A stretch of 64,000 nucleotides of DNA from CAZCJU01 sp964498965. GTDB taxonomy: Bacteria > Bacillota > Clostridia > Oscillospirales > CAG-272. The position numbers and the translations under genes were made by a program. The notes below the pieces were generated by a model. That model had not been told where the DNA came from and ran no database searches. It saw nothing but the letters and a program-made list of their open reading frames with translations. Location: contig CAZCJU010000001.1 in the NCBI GenBank assembly GCA_964498965.1, positions 1 to 64,000 of the forward strand. Reading direction: 5' to 3'. This document shows positions 41,689-51,800 of the stretch, piece after piece. Positions within the stretch are counted from its first letter, which is position 1. Every line of letters starts with the position of its first letter.

Positions 41689-43548
41689 TCAAAATCGTGC
41701 GAATATATCGGAAGCGACAAGTATTATCGACGCTACCGCACCCGCTCCCGCCGTCACGCACGTTATTACGTACATTATCAGCTTTACGCCGTGCGGCTTC
41801 TCGCCGCTTCTGTAGCCGTATGCCCACACAAATGCGGTAAGAGCGGCTATATCGTAAAATACTTGCCACAATCCCGTTTCAAACGCTCCGTTTGCAAGGC
41901 AGTACACGTTAAAAAGCCACTGCAGTGCGATCGCATAAACACACAGCACACCGCCGAGCCGCACTTCTCTTTGCGAGATTATGACTATGCCGCCGAAAAG
42001 CGTAAGCGCACCAGCCGCAAGCACGACTATGGCATCGAACGGTATTTCCGTTCTCACGCCGCCGTCAAGCATTGCCGTCGCACCCGTGACCAGCTTACCG
42101 AGCGAGAGAGCCGAAAGAGCCGTGCCGACCGCAAATTTGTTTCGGTCCGATGCCGCTATTGCGAATCCGACGGACAAAAGCGACACACAAACGGATATTT
42201 CCGTCGAGGTCATATCTCCGGTCACCGCAAGCACGACTCCGAGAACGCAAAGCACCGCCGCCATAAATACCGCCGCTATTCTGCATGCCTTGCTCGATTT
42301 CGAGGTAAGGTATGTATCGCTCTGTTTCGAATCGCTTATCGGCAATATCGTCCGCCGTCCGCCCGACGAGCGAACCTCGCCGACTTGATCCCCTTGTCCG
42401 TTCGGATAAGTCGCACGGCTTCGAGCGTTCTGCGGCACATTCGCATAAGAAACCCGTCCCGCATTCGGGTACGGCGGGGAAGTCATACCGTCCTGTCCGA
42501 GGACCGTTGTGCCGCTGTCAAGCTCATCCACCACAAGACGTCCGTTTGCCGTCATATCGTTCGTCGTGCTTTGGAATATACTGACCGTATCGTTATAACA
42601 CATTGCTTCCGATCCGATCTTTCCGTTATCGCCTGTTTGAACGAGTGTATTCCATTCCTCTATCAGTGCGTTCTTAAATTCCGAAGCCGAACGGTATCGC
42701 TGTGACGGTTCGAACGAGCAAGCTTTGACGATGACCTGCCCCAGAGAAGCATTTGCGTTGCACGGCAATTCGAGCGGCTTTCCCGAAAGCCTTTGTGTCA
42801 GTGCCTCCTCGTTGTCCTTATACGAGATCGGTTGCGGATATTTCGGTAAAAACGCCGTTCTGTTATTGTTCAAAAGGGTGTAAAGGACAAGACCGAGGGA
42901 ATAAATATCGACACTTGAGCCGTATTCCTCGCCCTTGTACACTTCCGGAGCCATATAATTCAGCGTACCCTTTCTCGAAAGGTTTGCGTGCGTCGCCTCA
43001 AGCTTTCGCGCTATGCCGAAATCGCCCAGCTTGTATTCTCCGAAGCGTGATATAAATATATTGTCCGGCTTGATATCTCTGTGAACGATATAATTCCGTT
43101 CGCATATTTCAAGGGCGGAACATATGTCCAAGCCGAGCTTGATCACGTCTTTTTGGGAAAAGCTCGGATTCGATATAAAGCTGTCAAAAGGTGTCAAAAG
43201 CTCCATTCGGATAAATATATCCCACCCGAGTTCTCCCTCATGCTCGACTATCTTGTAATCTTCTATGCCGACTATGTTTTTCGCGCCCTTAAGATTATCC
43301 ATAAGGGTTATTTCGTTAAGCAGATTGTCCACGATCCCTCTGAAATAATCGTACACTTCGCTGTCGCTCATGCCCTGCGTTTTGGCGTATTTGATCTCCT
43401 GTTGGCTTTTCGGAATCGTAATGACCTTGACGGCAGACCAAAACGTTCTGCCGTACTCAACTCTTTTAGCACGGTATACCTTGCCGAACGAGCCTTCGCC
43501 GAGGACGCATTCCTCGTTCCACTCCGGCCACACCTGATTTATATTCAT
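41689..43548 (-). CDS. Ser/Thr protein kinase with polytopic C-terminus
   Basis: A 619-residue Hanks-type kinase: GEGSFGKVY near 17-25, catalytic Lys41, HRDIKPDN at 156-163, DFG at 176-178, APE near 200-202. The domain ends near 300. A disordered segment carries the motif TTVLG at 347-351. The C-terminal 200 residues hold about six or seven membrane helices instead of PASTA repeats. I start at the ATG behind CGAGG; an ATG 11 codons upstream overlaps the predicted -10 box and lacks a ribosome site. The kinase probably phosphorylates TTxL-type motifs in FHA partners and itself. Confidence 0.9.
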   Translation of the reverse strand: MNINQVWPEWNEECVLGEGSFGKVYRAKRVEYGRTFWSAVKVITIPKSQQEIKYAKTQGMSDSEVYDYFRGIVDNLLNEITLMDNLKGAKNIVGIEDYKIVEHEGELGWDIFIRMELLTPFDSFISNPSFSQKDVIKLGLDICSALEICERNYIVHRDIKPDNIFISRFGEYKLGDFGIARKLEATHANLSRKGTLNYMAPEVYKGEEYGSSVDIYSLGLVLYTLLNNNRTAFLPKYPQPISYKDNEEALTQRLSGKPLELPCNANASLGQVIVKACSFEPSQRYRSASEFKNALIEEWNTLVQTGDNGKIGSEAMCYNDTVSIFQSTTNDMTANGRLVVDELDSGTTVLGQDGMTSPPYPNAGRVSYANVPQNARSRATYPNGQGDQVGEVRSSGGRRTILPISDSKQSDTYLTSKSSKACRIAAVFMAAVLCVLGVVLAVTGDMTSTEISVCVSLLSVGFAIAASDRNKFAVGTALSALSLGKLVTGATAMLDGGVRTEIPFDAIVVLAAGALTLFGGIVIISQREVRLGGVLCVYAIALQWLFNVYCLANGAFETGLWQVFYDIAALTAFVWAYGYRSGEKPHGVKLIMYVITCVTAGAGAVASIILVASDIFARF

Positions 43549-43579
43549 AAATTTCCTCGTTTCTTTTGCCTGCATAGAC

Positions 43580-43644
43580 ATTTTAACCTAAAAAACGCCT
43601 GTTTTCACGCAAATGTAATTTTCCGACCCGTAAATGTAATTTTT
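43580..43644 (-). promoter_or_regulatory. block C promoter with LytTR-type direct repeats (site C)
   Basis: On the minus strand AAAAATTACA (43644-43635) and GAAAATTACA (43623-43614) start 21 bp apart; the matching bases run on into TTT, and GGGTC lies between them. A -10 box, TAAAAT (43585-43580), follows the second half-site after 28 bases. The predicted mRNA start excludes the upstream ATG of the kinase. The site lies just downstream of the histidine kinase gene that may control it. Confidence 0.6.
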
Positions 43645-43655
43645 CATCGATTTTT

Positions 43656-44960
43656 TTACTGTTCCTTCATTGACAGTACCGCCGTTGCCGTAAAAATTCC
43701 GTTTTGAGCGGAAACTATGAAGTCGCCTCTGTATTTTTTCGCTATTCCCGCAATGATGGGCATTCCGAGTCCGTGAGTTTGGCTTTTCGATTTCGTCGTT
43801 TCTATTCTGTCCGTGCTTTCTACGACCATGCCTATCTTGCACGAATTAAGGACACGCACCACCAAATACCCGTTTTTTTCGAATATTTCTATTATCATCT
43901 TCGGGTGCGACTGCTCACTGCAAACGCAGCCGCGTATGGCATTGTCGAGCAGATTGCCTATTACCGTGGACAGGTCGAAGTCCGATATCGGTATGTTATC
44001 CAGCCGCTCCTTTACTTTTATACGGGTTTCTATGTTCTTTGCCTCGGCTTCGCTCTTTTTGTTGGACAGCATAATATTAACGACCGGGTTATCGCAGTAC
44101 ATCATCTGATCCACCAAAGCATATCTTGCTTTCAGCTCGTTTATCAGCTCCAATCCCTTTTGATCCTGACCGTTGCCGAACAGCGAATACACCGTCTGAA
44201 TGTGATTTGAAATATCGTGCTTGATCTCACGCAGTTTTTTTTCGTTCTCCACGCTCATTTCATAGTATTTGTATTCCATACTGCTTATTTCACGCCCGTA
44301 GTCCATGCCCGTGGACATGGTGACACGCCGCACAAGGTACGGTGCGACAGTACCCACGGAAAGGTTCGCTCCGATCATGCATACCGTTGCCGCAAGGGAA
44401 AGAGGAGAAAAATCGATTTCCTCCGCACCGCCCGCCGCCCTTCTCATCGCAAGCACCGCAGTTATCTCGGCGACACCCGTAACGGCAAGAGTTCCCAGCA
44501 CCCACGGCTGTTCCACGCTTCTTCTCGGTCTTGTGAACTGAAAAATAACGGAGGTCGTGACCGAAAGCAGTATTAGGTATAATATATTACAATATATCGG
44601 ATCGGTCGGTGTTTCCGCCGCCGAAAAAGTCACTTTACCGCTCAATGCCGCCGAATACAGGACGAATGCAAGTGCCGCCGAACCGAATGATGCGGCAAGC
44701 CTTATCAAAAGTACCCGTATTTTCTTTTTCGGCTTATCTTCGTACATTAAGAAAATAAATACGAACTCCGCTACGGTCGTTACGACGCAACGTATCAAAA
44801 ACAGATCGCTTAAGGCGAGTATTATCGCCGCACATATCTCCCCCCAAAGCGTCAGCAGTAAAGGTCTGCCGTATTTCGCCTGCAGCATATTCGCCGTAAA
44901 CGCACCCGATATCACCGCTTCAAGCACGAAAACAACGATCGAGTAAATATATTCGCTCAT
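43656..44960 (-). CDS. AgrC-like GHKL sensor histidine kinase
   Basis: A 434-residue membrane kinase with six or seven N-terminal helices (to about 215), a coiled linker, the phospho-acceptor His in LREIKHDISNHIQT, and a GHKL ATPase domain with 'IGNLLDNAIRGC' and GLGMPII. The layout is that of AgrC/quorum-peptide receptors. It overlaps the upstream regulator gene by four bases (ATGA). No AgrB or AgrD gene is present in the window, so the ligand is unknown or encoded elsewhere. Confidence 0.9.
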   Translation of the reverse strand: MSEYIYSIVVFVLEAVISGAFTANMLQAKYGRPLLLTLWGEICAAIILALSDLFLIRCVVTTVAEFVFIFLMYEDKPKKKIRVLLIRLAASFGSAALAFVLYSAALSGKVTFSAAETPTDPIYCNILYLILLSVTTSVIFQFTRPRRSVEQPWVLGTLAVTGVAEITAVLAMRRAAGGAEEIDFSPLSLAATVCMIGANLSVGTVAPYLVRRVTMSTGMDYGREISSMEYKYYEMSVENEKKLREIKHDISNHIQTVYSLFGNGQDQKGLELINELKARYALVDQMMYCDNPVVNIMLSNKKSEAEAKNIETRIKVKERLDNIPISDFDLSTVIGNLLDNAIRGCVCSEQSHPKMIIEIFEKNGYLVVRVLNSCKIGMVVESTDRIETTKSKSQTHGLGMPIIAGIAKKYRGDFIVSAQNGIFTATAVLSMKEQ

Positions 44961-45667
44961 TGTTCTTCACCGAGATATGATATAAATTTGATCTTCGCAT
45001 CCTTTAAATTCGGCTTACTTATCGGAAGAACGCTTCCGTCCGACAGATAAAACTCCTTGTTCGTCCTCTCGGTGATGTATTTCATGTTTATCAAAAAGCT
45101 CTTATGACTTCGTATAAAAGTGCCTCCCAGCTGCTGCTGAATAACGTCCATTTTTTCGTAGATCTCGTTCTTTTTACCGTCTGCCATGTACAGTATGAGT
45201 TTTCGTCCTCGGCTTTCCAGATACATTATCTCCTTGCGGTACAATATCAGCTCCGAACCGTTCGTTTTTATGACTATAGCGTCGGCTCTGTCCGCCTCGA
45301 TCTCGCAGCTTACCTTGGTTATTGCCGCACTCAAGCTGTTTTCGTTTATCGGTTTGAGAAGAAAATATGCCGGATTCGTTTCGAAAATAGTTGTCGCATA
45401 GCTGATAACACCCGTCAGATAAATGACCTTGAGCTTCGGATAGTATTTCTGCAGACGCTTGACGGTTTCTATGCCGTTTCCGTCCTTCAGATTTATATCC
45501 ATAATAAGAAGATCGGGAACATGTTCGTTAATCTCGATCATACCGATAAGCTCACCGCAACGGTTCATCGTGATGACCTTGTACTTGTCCCCGAAGTGCT
45601 TCATTATGAAAAATTTCAGAAATTCCGTTATATTGATGTCATCGTCACATACAAAAATTTCGAGCAT
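44957..45667 (-). CDS. AgrA-like LytTR-family response regulator
   Basis: A 236-residue regulator with a receiver domain (phospho-acceptor Asp57 in LLIMDINLKDGNG, Lys105 in FLLKPINEN) and a LytTR DNA-binding domain (about 135-236) with MYLESRGRKLILY, FIRSHKSFLIN and LPISKPN. LytTR proteins bind two short direct repeats about 21 bp apart, the arrangement found at the four promoters of the surrounding island. It lies between blocks B and C and is the best candidate for their activator. No such site precedes its own gene. Confidence 0.93.
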   Translation of the reverse strand: MLEIFVCDDDINITEFLKFFIMKHFGDKYKVITMNRCGELIGMIEINEHVPDLLIMDINLKDGNGIETVKRLQKYYPKLKVIYLTGVISYATTIFETNPAYFLLKPINENSLSAAITKVSCEIEADRADAIVIKTNGSELILYRKEIMYLESRGRKLILYMADGKKNEIYEKMDVIQQQLGGTFIRSHKSFLINMKYITERTNKEFYLSDGSVLPISKPNLKDAKIKFISYLGEEQ

Positions 45668-45773
45668 GATCTTTTACTTCTTTCATTAATGCTGTGTCTG
45701 TGTGGTTTTTTTCGCATCGCCGACCTCCGCACTTCCCTCTTCGGGGTGAAGCATCGGCTGCAGCCCTTCCCGC

Positions 45774-45832
45774 AAAGCCTTCCCTTTTTGAGGGAAGGCT
45801 TTGGCTCAGAAGCGACGGGTGTAAAACACCCG
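45774..45832. repeat. dispersed repeat hairpin plus terminator-like stem
   Basis: AAAGCCTTCCCT/AGGGAAGGCTTT (45774-45802) is a perfect 12-bp stem of the dispersed family. Next to it, CGGGTGT/ACACCCG (45816-45832) forms a 7-bp stem with a three-base loop directly after the adhesin stop. Neither has a proper T-run on the minus strand; together they may end block B. Confidence 0.5.
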
Positions 45833-45849
45833 AGAAGAGAATTTGTTGT

Positions 45850-48800
45850 TTATGCGTTCTTCTTTTTCTTCTTTTTTCTCGAAACGATAAGCAATACGAG
45901 TGCTGTCAATGCGAGTACCGCACCGCCTATCGAGCCGTAAAGTAAGGGCTTATTCGCGTAATAGATTACCCAACGGCTTTGCGATACCGTTACCTTTGTG
46001 TATTCCGCATTATACTCGTTTGCGTGTCCGTTTCCGTCATCGGACGAGTCACAGCATATTATTCGCACTCGGTTTTCAAGCCCTTCGGGAACGGTAAACG
46101 TGACTTTTCCTCCGTTTTCGGACAAGTATGTCAAAAATTCATCGCCCGATTTTTCGAATCTTACGCTGATATCGTTTCCGTTTTCATCGCACAACGGCTC
46201 CCCGTCCGAGGTAAGCACTACGGCTTTAAAGCTGTACAATCTGCCTCCGTCGTCATTGGGTATTGCCGTTACCGTTTGTTCGCCTACACGATAGCGACCG
46301 CCGTTTTCGATTCCGCTCACGGTAACGGTCGGAGCTGTTTTATCGACGGTAAACGCCGCATTCAGTCCTTTAACGTCACTGTAAGCCGCCGCACCTGCCT
46401 TATCGGTGCTTTCCACCGTAATGCGGTATTCGCCCTCTTCGGCGAACAGATCCTTTGAGATCACATATATACGTTTGCTCCACTCGTTTTCGCTTTGCGT
46501 CAAGCTCGATATATAGTCGCTGCCCTCCGCAAGCTCTTTTCCGTTGAGCTTAACAACGTATGTGTCAACGGGGTCCGTATTGACTTCTTCTATCACCATA
46601 TCCTCGTTGACGCCGTACACATAGTATTGCTCAAGCAGCTTATCCGTGCTTTTATCCGCGGTAAATGCCGATCCGTTTCTGTTTACGGAGAAATCAACTT
46701 CCTCATATGCTATTCCGTCATCGAGGGTAAGTGTCGAGCAGGTGTTTCCCGCAAGATCCTTTACCGTGCAGACAAGGGCGTATACACCGTCGTCCGCAAG
46801 GTTTTCGAGCTTAAGCTCGTATGTATTTCCCTCCCTGACGCACTTCATATCGGCGAACGGCACGTTTTTCTTTTCATATGTTCCGTCCTTGCCGGCGACA
46901 AGTACCGTAAGGCTCGGCAAAAACGTATCACCGTTTATATTCGCATCGTCTGCCGTGATCGTAATACCGAGCTTTTCTCCTTTGTTTGCCGAATTTTGCT
47001 TCGGTCCGCTCATTTTTACGGTCGGTGCGACCGTATCCAGCGTCAGCCGCTCGGAAGTATACGATTCCATTTTGTTATCGGATCTGTCGGTATACTCGAC
47101 CGTCACCGTATAATTTCCGTCATCGGTGAGTTTGAATGTGCCGTTATGTACATCGGCACTTTCGTTTTCCCACTTGACCCCGACATTTTCGCCGTTCACC
47201 TTAACGTCCACGTCTTCCGAATAGAAGTTAGCTTCGTTTATGACGAGCTTTACCTCGATATCCGACGAATAATATTTCACTCCGTCCGAAGCATACACCG
47301 GTTCGTTATACACGACGTTCATCGTCGGTGCTATATTATCCACTATGACGCGGTGCTTGTCCGCTTTTTCCGCACTGTTTTCGGCTCGGTCATACGCCGT
47401 AAATCTTACCGTGCCGTTGAATTGGCTTTCCGTTTTCATCGCATCCTTCGGTACGACGAAGGTTGACGAATATTTTTTACCGTCCGTTATGATATCCGCT
47501 TCCTTTACGACGGCGTTTATCATTTCCTCGTTTACGTCGCTTACACCGGCACTCTTAACATACGAATATGCAAAGCCGTACACTCCCGAGGTTTCGTCCT
47601 CCGCACTCACCGTAACGGTCACCTCGGCGTTATAATAGCCGAATGTTATCGCTTCAAGCACTCTGTCGGTAACGCTTCTGCTGTATGTAACGGTGAGCTT
47701 TTCGGGCGGAGTCGTATCGACCGTGAATTTATCCTCGCCGTATTTCGCCGCCGCATTGCGTGCCGTATCCGAGTACGAATATCCGAATGTATAATTCGCA
47801 TCGGCGGAGAAGCGTACGGTTACGGTGTGCGTATCTCCGTTTTTATTCCAGTTGGCTTCGTTCGACATATACGCCGCAAAATCCGATATTTTAACGTCGT
47901 TGCCGAGAACGTTTTTCGCCGTGACGGTCGCCGCAAAATCCGACGCACGGAAATTATGTTCCGTCACCGTCACGGTAACACTCTGTTCCTTATCGAAATA
48001 TTTTCTTCCGTCGATCTCGTTCACCGCATTCGTATTGCCGTAGCGAACGCTTACGATCGGTGCGGTTTTATCGACGGTGAAAATGTCGGACTTATAATAT
48101 TTCCTTGCCGTGCCGTTATCGTAAGACGATATATCGGCTTCGTTGCCGGACATATCCGTGTATTCCAGCTCCAAAACGTAATCGCCGTCTTTATCGAAGC
48201 TTATTACGAGGCTGTGCCGATCACCGTCGCCGGACCAGTTAAAATATTTTTTCACGGCGTTTTCGTATTTGCCCAAGCTGCCCTCGGGCAGATACTCATA
48301 AACGGTTTTTCCGCCGTCGTTATTTGTTTTTGTGAGTTTTATTCCGATATTGTGTATCACGCCGTCCGACGCACGCATTCCCTCGAAGAAGCTCGCCTCG
48401 TTCACCGTGATCGTCGCTTTAATATTGCCGTTATAGTATGCATGTGTCGCTTTATCGAGCGTACTTACATCTTTTCCGCTTCCGTCCGTAAAGCGAGCTT
48501 TTGTATTTACGCTTTCCGTTTCGTATTTAATACCCACAACGGGCGAGATGCTGTCAACTACGATGATCTTCCTGTTCTTCTCGTTTTGCTCCGTGTCGTT
48601 TCCGGCTTTATCCGTCGCTTTTACGGTTATATAGCCTCTTGCCTGCGCGTCGACGGTAAACGTCGCACTCGCAACGGTTCCGTTTTCGTCGTATGTAATA
48701 TCGTCCGCACCTATTCTTCCGCTTTTGCCCGAGGAATAAGTACCGCTTACGCCGTCCTGCCTTACATAGCTCCATTCGAACGAGTCAACACCCGAAATAC

Positions 48801-51800
48801 CGTCGTTTGCCGTTACGGTCACGGTCACCTTATGCTTATAGAAGCCGAAGCTTACCGCTTCTGTTAATTTATCCGACAAAGAACTGCCGTATTCTATTTT
48901 AAGTCCCTCGGGTGCCGTTTTATCGACAATGACCTTTTTCCCGTAAGCCGTTCTCGTACCGTTCACCGTCAATCCGTTTCCGCTCTCGTCGGTAAAGTCA
49001 AGCAGCAGCTCGTACTCGCCCTCGTTCGACAGTGTATATTCGGCGATCCAAACTCCGTTTTCCCCGTCGTATTCCCATGTAAGAGCCGTAAATGCGTCGT
49101 TCACCTTAAAGCTCGGCTCGCTTTGACGCAGGTCGAAGTTGTCCTCTTTGATTTTGAATACGACCAGCACGTCATCCGAACCGTAGATCACGTCGCCGAG
49201 TAGCTCTTTGCCGTTTACGCTGTACTCCGTTTCGAGTATCGGCGACAGTGTATCGACGACGAGGATGCGATCCGTTTGCACGCAGTCCGAGCTTGATCCC
49301 GCCTTGTCCGTTGCGGTCATTTTCACTCTGTTTCTGAATTGTGCCGGAATATCGAAGCTGTATTCGACGCTTCCGTCCGCATTTACCGTGCAAGCATCCG
49401 CATTCACCGTTACCTCGCCGTTGCCGATATCGTACGTCAGGTGATCTATACCCGAGGTCGCATCAAATGCTTTGAGCGTTACGGTAACGGTATCCGAACT
49501 GTATATACCGAATGTGAGCGATTCGAGTATTCTTTCGACAAAGCCCTCCGAATACGTTATTTCGAGATTTTCGGGTGCTTTTCGGTCTATTTTTATGTTT
49601 TCGATCTCTATCGCCTGCGAGATGTTGCCGTCCTTTTTCAAATATACCGTGATATTGTTTATTCCGTCGTCACCGAGTACAAGCGACTCGGACCACTCGT
49701 TTCCGTTCAGCTTGTCCGACGTGCTTATTTCCCAGCCTTCGGGAGGGATAACGATCGCTTCTCCGACATACCATTCCGATCCGTCGTTTCTTTCGCCCGA
49801 AACGGTCGGGGTCGGTACTTCCTCCTCATTTATGTAAGAAACCGTCAGCATAAAGCTTTTTTCCAGCTCCGAATACCGTTCGTCGGCTGTTCTTTTGACC
49901 GTAACGATAACCGAACCGACCTTGCCCTCCGAATCGACGAGCGTAATTTTTCCGTTTTCGTCGACACTTGCTCCGATATCGTTTTCTCCGACGAGATATG
50001 TATACTTTCCGTCGTTGTCCGATCTATCGTCCGTCTTGATCTCGTACTCTGTCATGCCGTATTTCAATTCCGCGTCGGACACGTAAAATTCGGGAACGGC
50101 ACGCAAAACGGTAAGCGTATATTCGACCGTGATCGCTTTATACCTATCGTCCTCCGCTTTTGTCACTCCGATCGTTATTTCGCCCGCTTTTTTCGTTAAG
50201 ATTTCGCCCGTTTCGCTGTCTATTTCGGCAACATCGTCGCCCGAAACTATTTCATACGACAATTCACCGTCGCCGCTTCCGCCGCTGACGGTAAGCACGC
50301 TTTGTTTTTCATTATTGTATACGACATCTCCGGCGACGGATACGTCCGGCTTCTCCTGCTCCGCCTTTGTTACCTCAAGCGTATACTCCGCACTGCCCGC
50401 CTCATATGTGTCGTCCGCCTCTTTTGTCACCTCTACGGTAACAAAACCGGCTTTTTTGATCGTAAGCTCACCCGTTTCGGGGTCTATATCGGCAACATCA
50501 TCACCCGAGGTTATTTTGTACGTCAGCTTTCCGCTGCCGCCCGCATTCACGGGCGTGTACGTATATGTCAAGCCGTCTTTGTAAGTGACCGTCGGGTCGG
50601 GACGTTCGAATTTGAAATCGGGACTTTGATCTTTTCTTACCGCACTGACCGTATATCGTGCCGTTGCCGACTTATATTTGTCGGTTTTGGCTATCGTCGC
50701 TTCCACCGTCGCCTTGCCGGACTTTTTGAAAACAAGCGAACCCGTTTCTTCGTTTATCTCCGCAATTTCTTCGCCCGAGATCAGCTTATACGTCACCTTG
50801 CCGTCGGAGCTTTCCGAAGTTGCCTTGTTCGTGTACTCGTCACCGACAAACACGTCGTCCGGGTCCTCGTCCCCGAATTTCAGATCCGTCAATTCCTTCA
50901 GCGGTTCAACCGAATACAGCTGTGTTGCCTCGTCGTATACGGCACCGTAAATTTCGTTATCGATATACCCGCCTACGTCCGATGCGAATTTTCCGCCGAT
51001 TATGCCCGTAACATTATCGACATCATCGGTCTGCGTAAGCTTACCGAACGTACCGTTTGATATATCAAGGAATATTTTGCCTTTTACCTCGTCTGTGTTT
51101 TCGAGATGTACGTTTCCGATCTTGACGTTTTCCCCTCCGCAGATTATATATGCGTCGTTTCCGTTAAGCGGATCGACCGAGATCGCAAACGACGTTCCGG
51201 ATCTGTCGGAATAGCCGTTATAAACCTCCGTGCTTCCGGAAAGTGCGAGCTTGCACCTGTTATTTACGGTGAAACGTGTTTTATCTCCCGTTTTCAGCTC
51301 CGCACCGTCAAGCGTCAGCTCACCGTCGTTTTCGATACCGTATTTAGTGCCGCAAAGCACCGTGCCGTTTTTAATGCAAAGCTTGCTGTTTTTCCTAACG
51401 CACGCACCTGTATTTCCCGCCGTGCAAAGAGTGAGTTGTTTGCCGTTCAGCTCGAAAACCATATTTTTCGGCTCTTTTCCGTAGTAATCGCCGATATCAA
51501 GCTCCTTTTCAAGTGCGATATTATCCGCAAGACGTATCGTGACGGGCTTTTCGGGACGTTCGCCGTCACTTCCGGCGTTTGCCGCAGCTATGAGGCTTTC
51601 GAATTCGCCTGCGTCGTAAGCTCCGAAAGTACCTCCGTCTATCTCAAACTCCGTATCGACCGAGCTGTTTCCGTCCTCTATGATCCTGTCGAAGCTGCCT
51701 GCGGAAATGTCTAACTTTACCTTGCCTTTATTGTCGCTCGTTCTCGCATATCTTTCTATCTGAACCGTGCCGACGCTTACTTCTTCGCTGTCGCAGATCA

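Noticed and set aside
41791..42705. 304-codon plus-strand frame opposite the kinase gene
   Set aside because: Arg/His-rich shadow of a gene with intact kinase motifs.
43549..43581. Upstream ATG (43581) for the kinase gene
   Set aside because: It overlaps the predicted -10 box of site C and has no ribosome site; the ATG at 43548 follows CGAGG at six bases.
45774..45802. Intrinsic terminator from the strong 12-bp stem
   Set aside because: The T-rich part is only in the loop; no T-run follows the stem on either strand, so I list it as a dispersed repeat.
45668..45849. AgrD-like peptide gene or a LytTR site ahead of the Agr-like pair
   Set aside because: No short frame with a peptide-precursor layout and no half-site pair with 21-bp spacing is visible; the gap holds repeat hairpins only.
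45850..45960. LPXTG sorting signal at the end of the adhesin
   Set aside because: The C-terminus has a membrane helix and Lys tail but no LPXTG-like motif, and no sortase gene is in the window.
47827..48867. 346-codon plus-strand frame opposite the adhesin gene
   Set aside because: It is an antisense shadow of the 2204-residue gene: no ribosome site, odd Arg/Cys/Phe-rich composition, and the minus-strand frame has clear domains.
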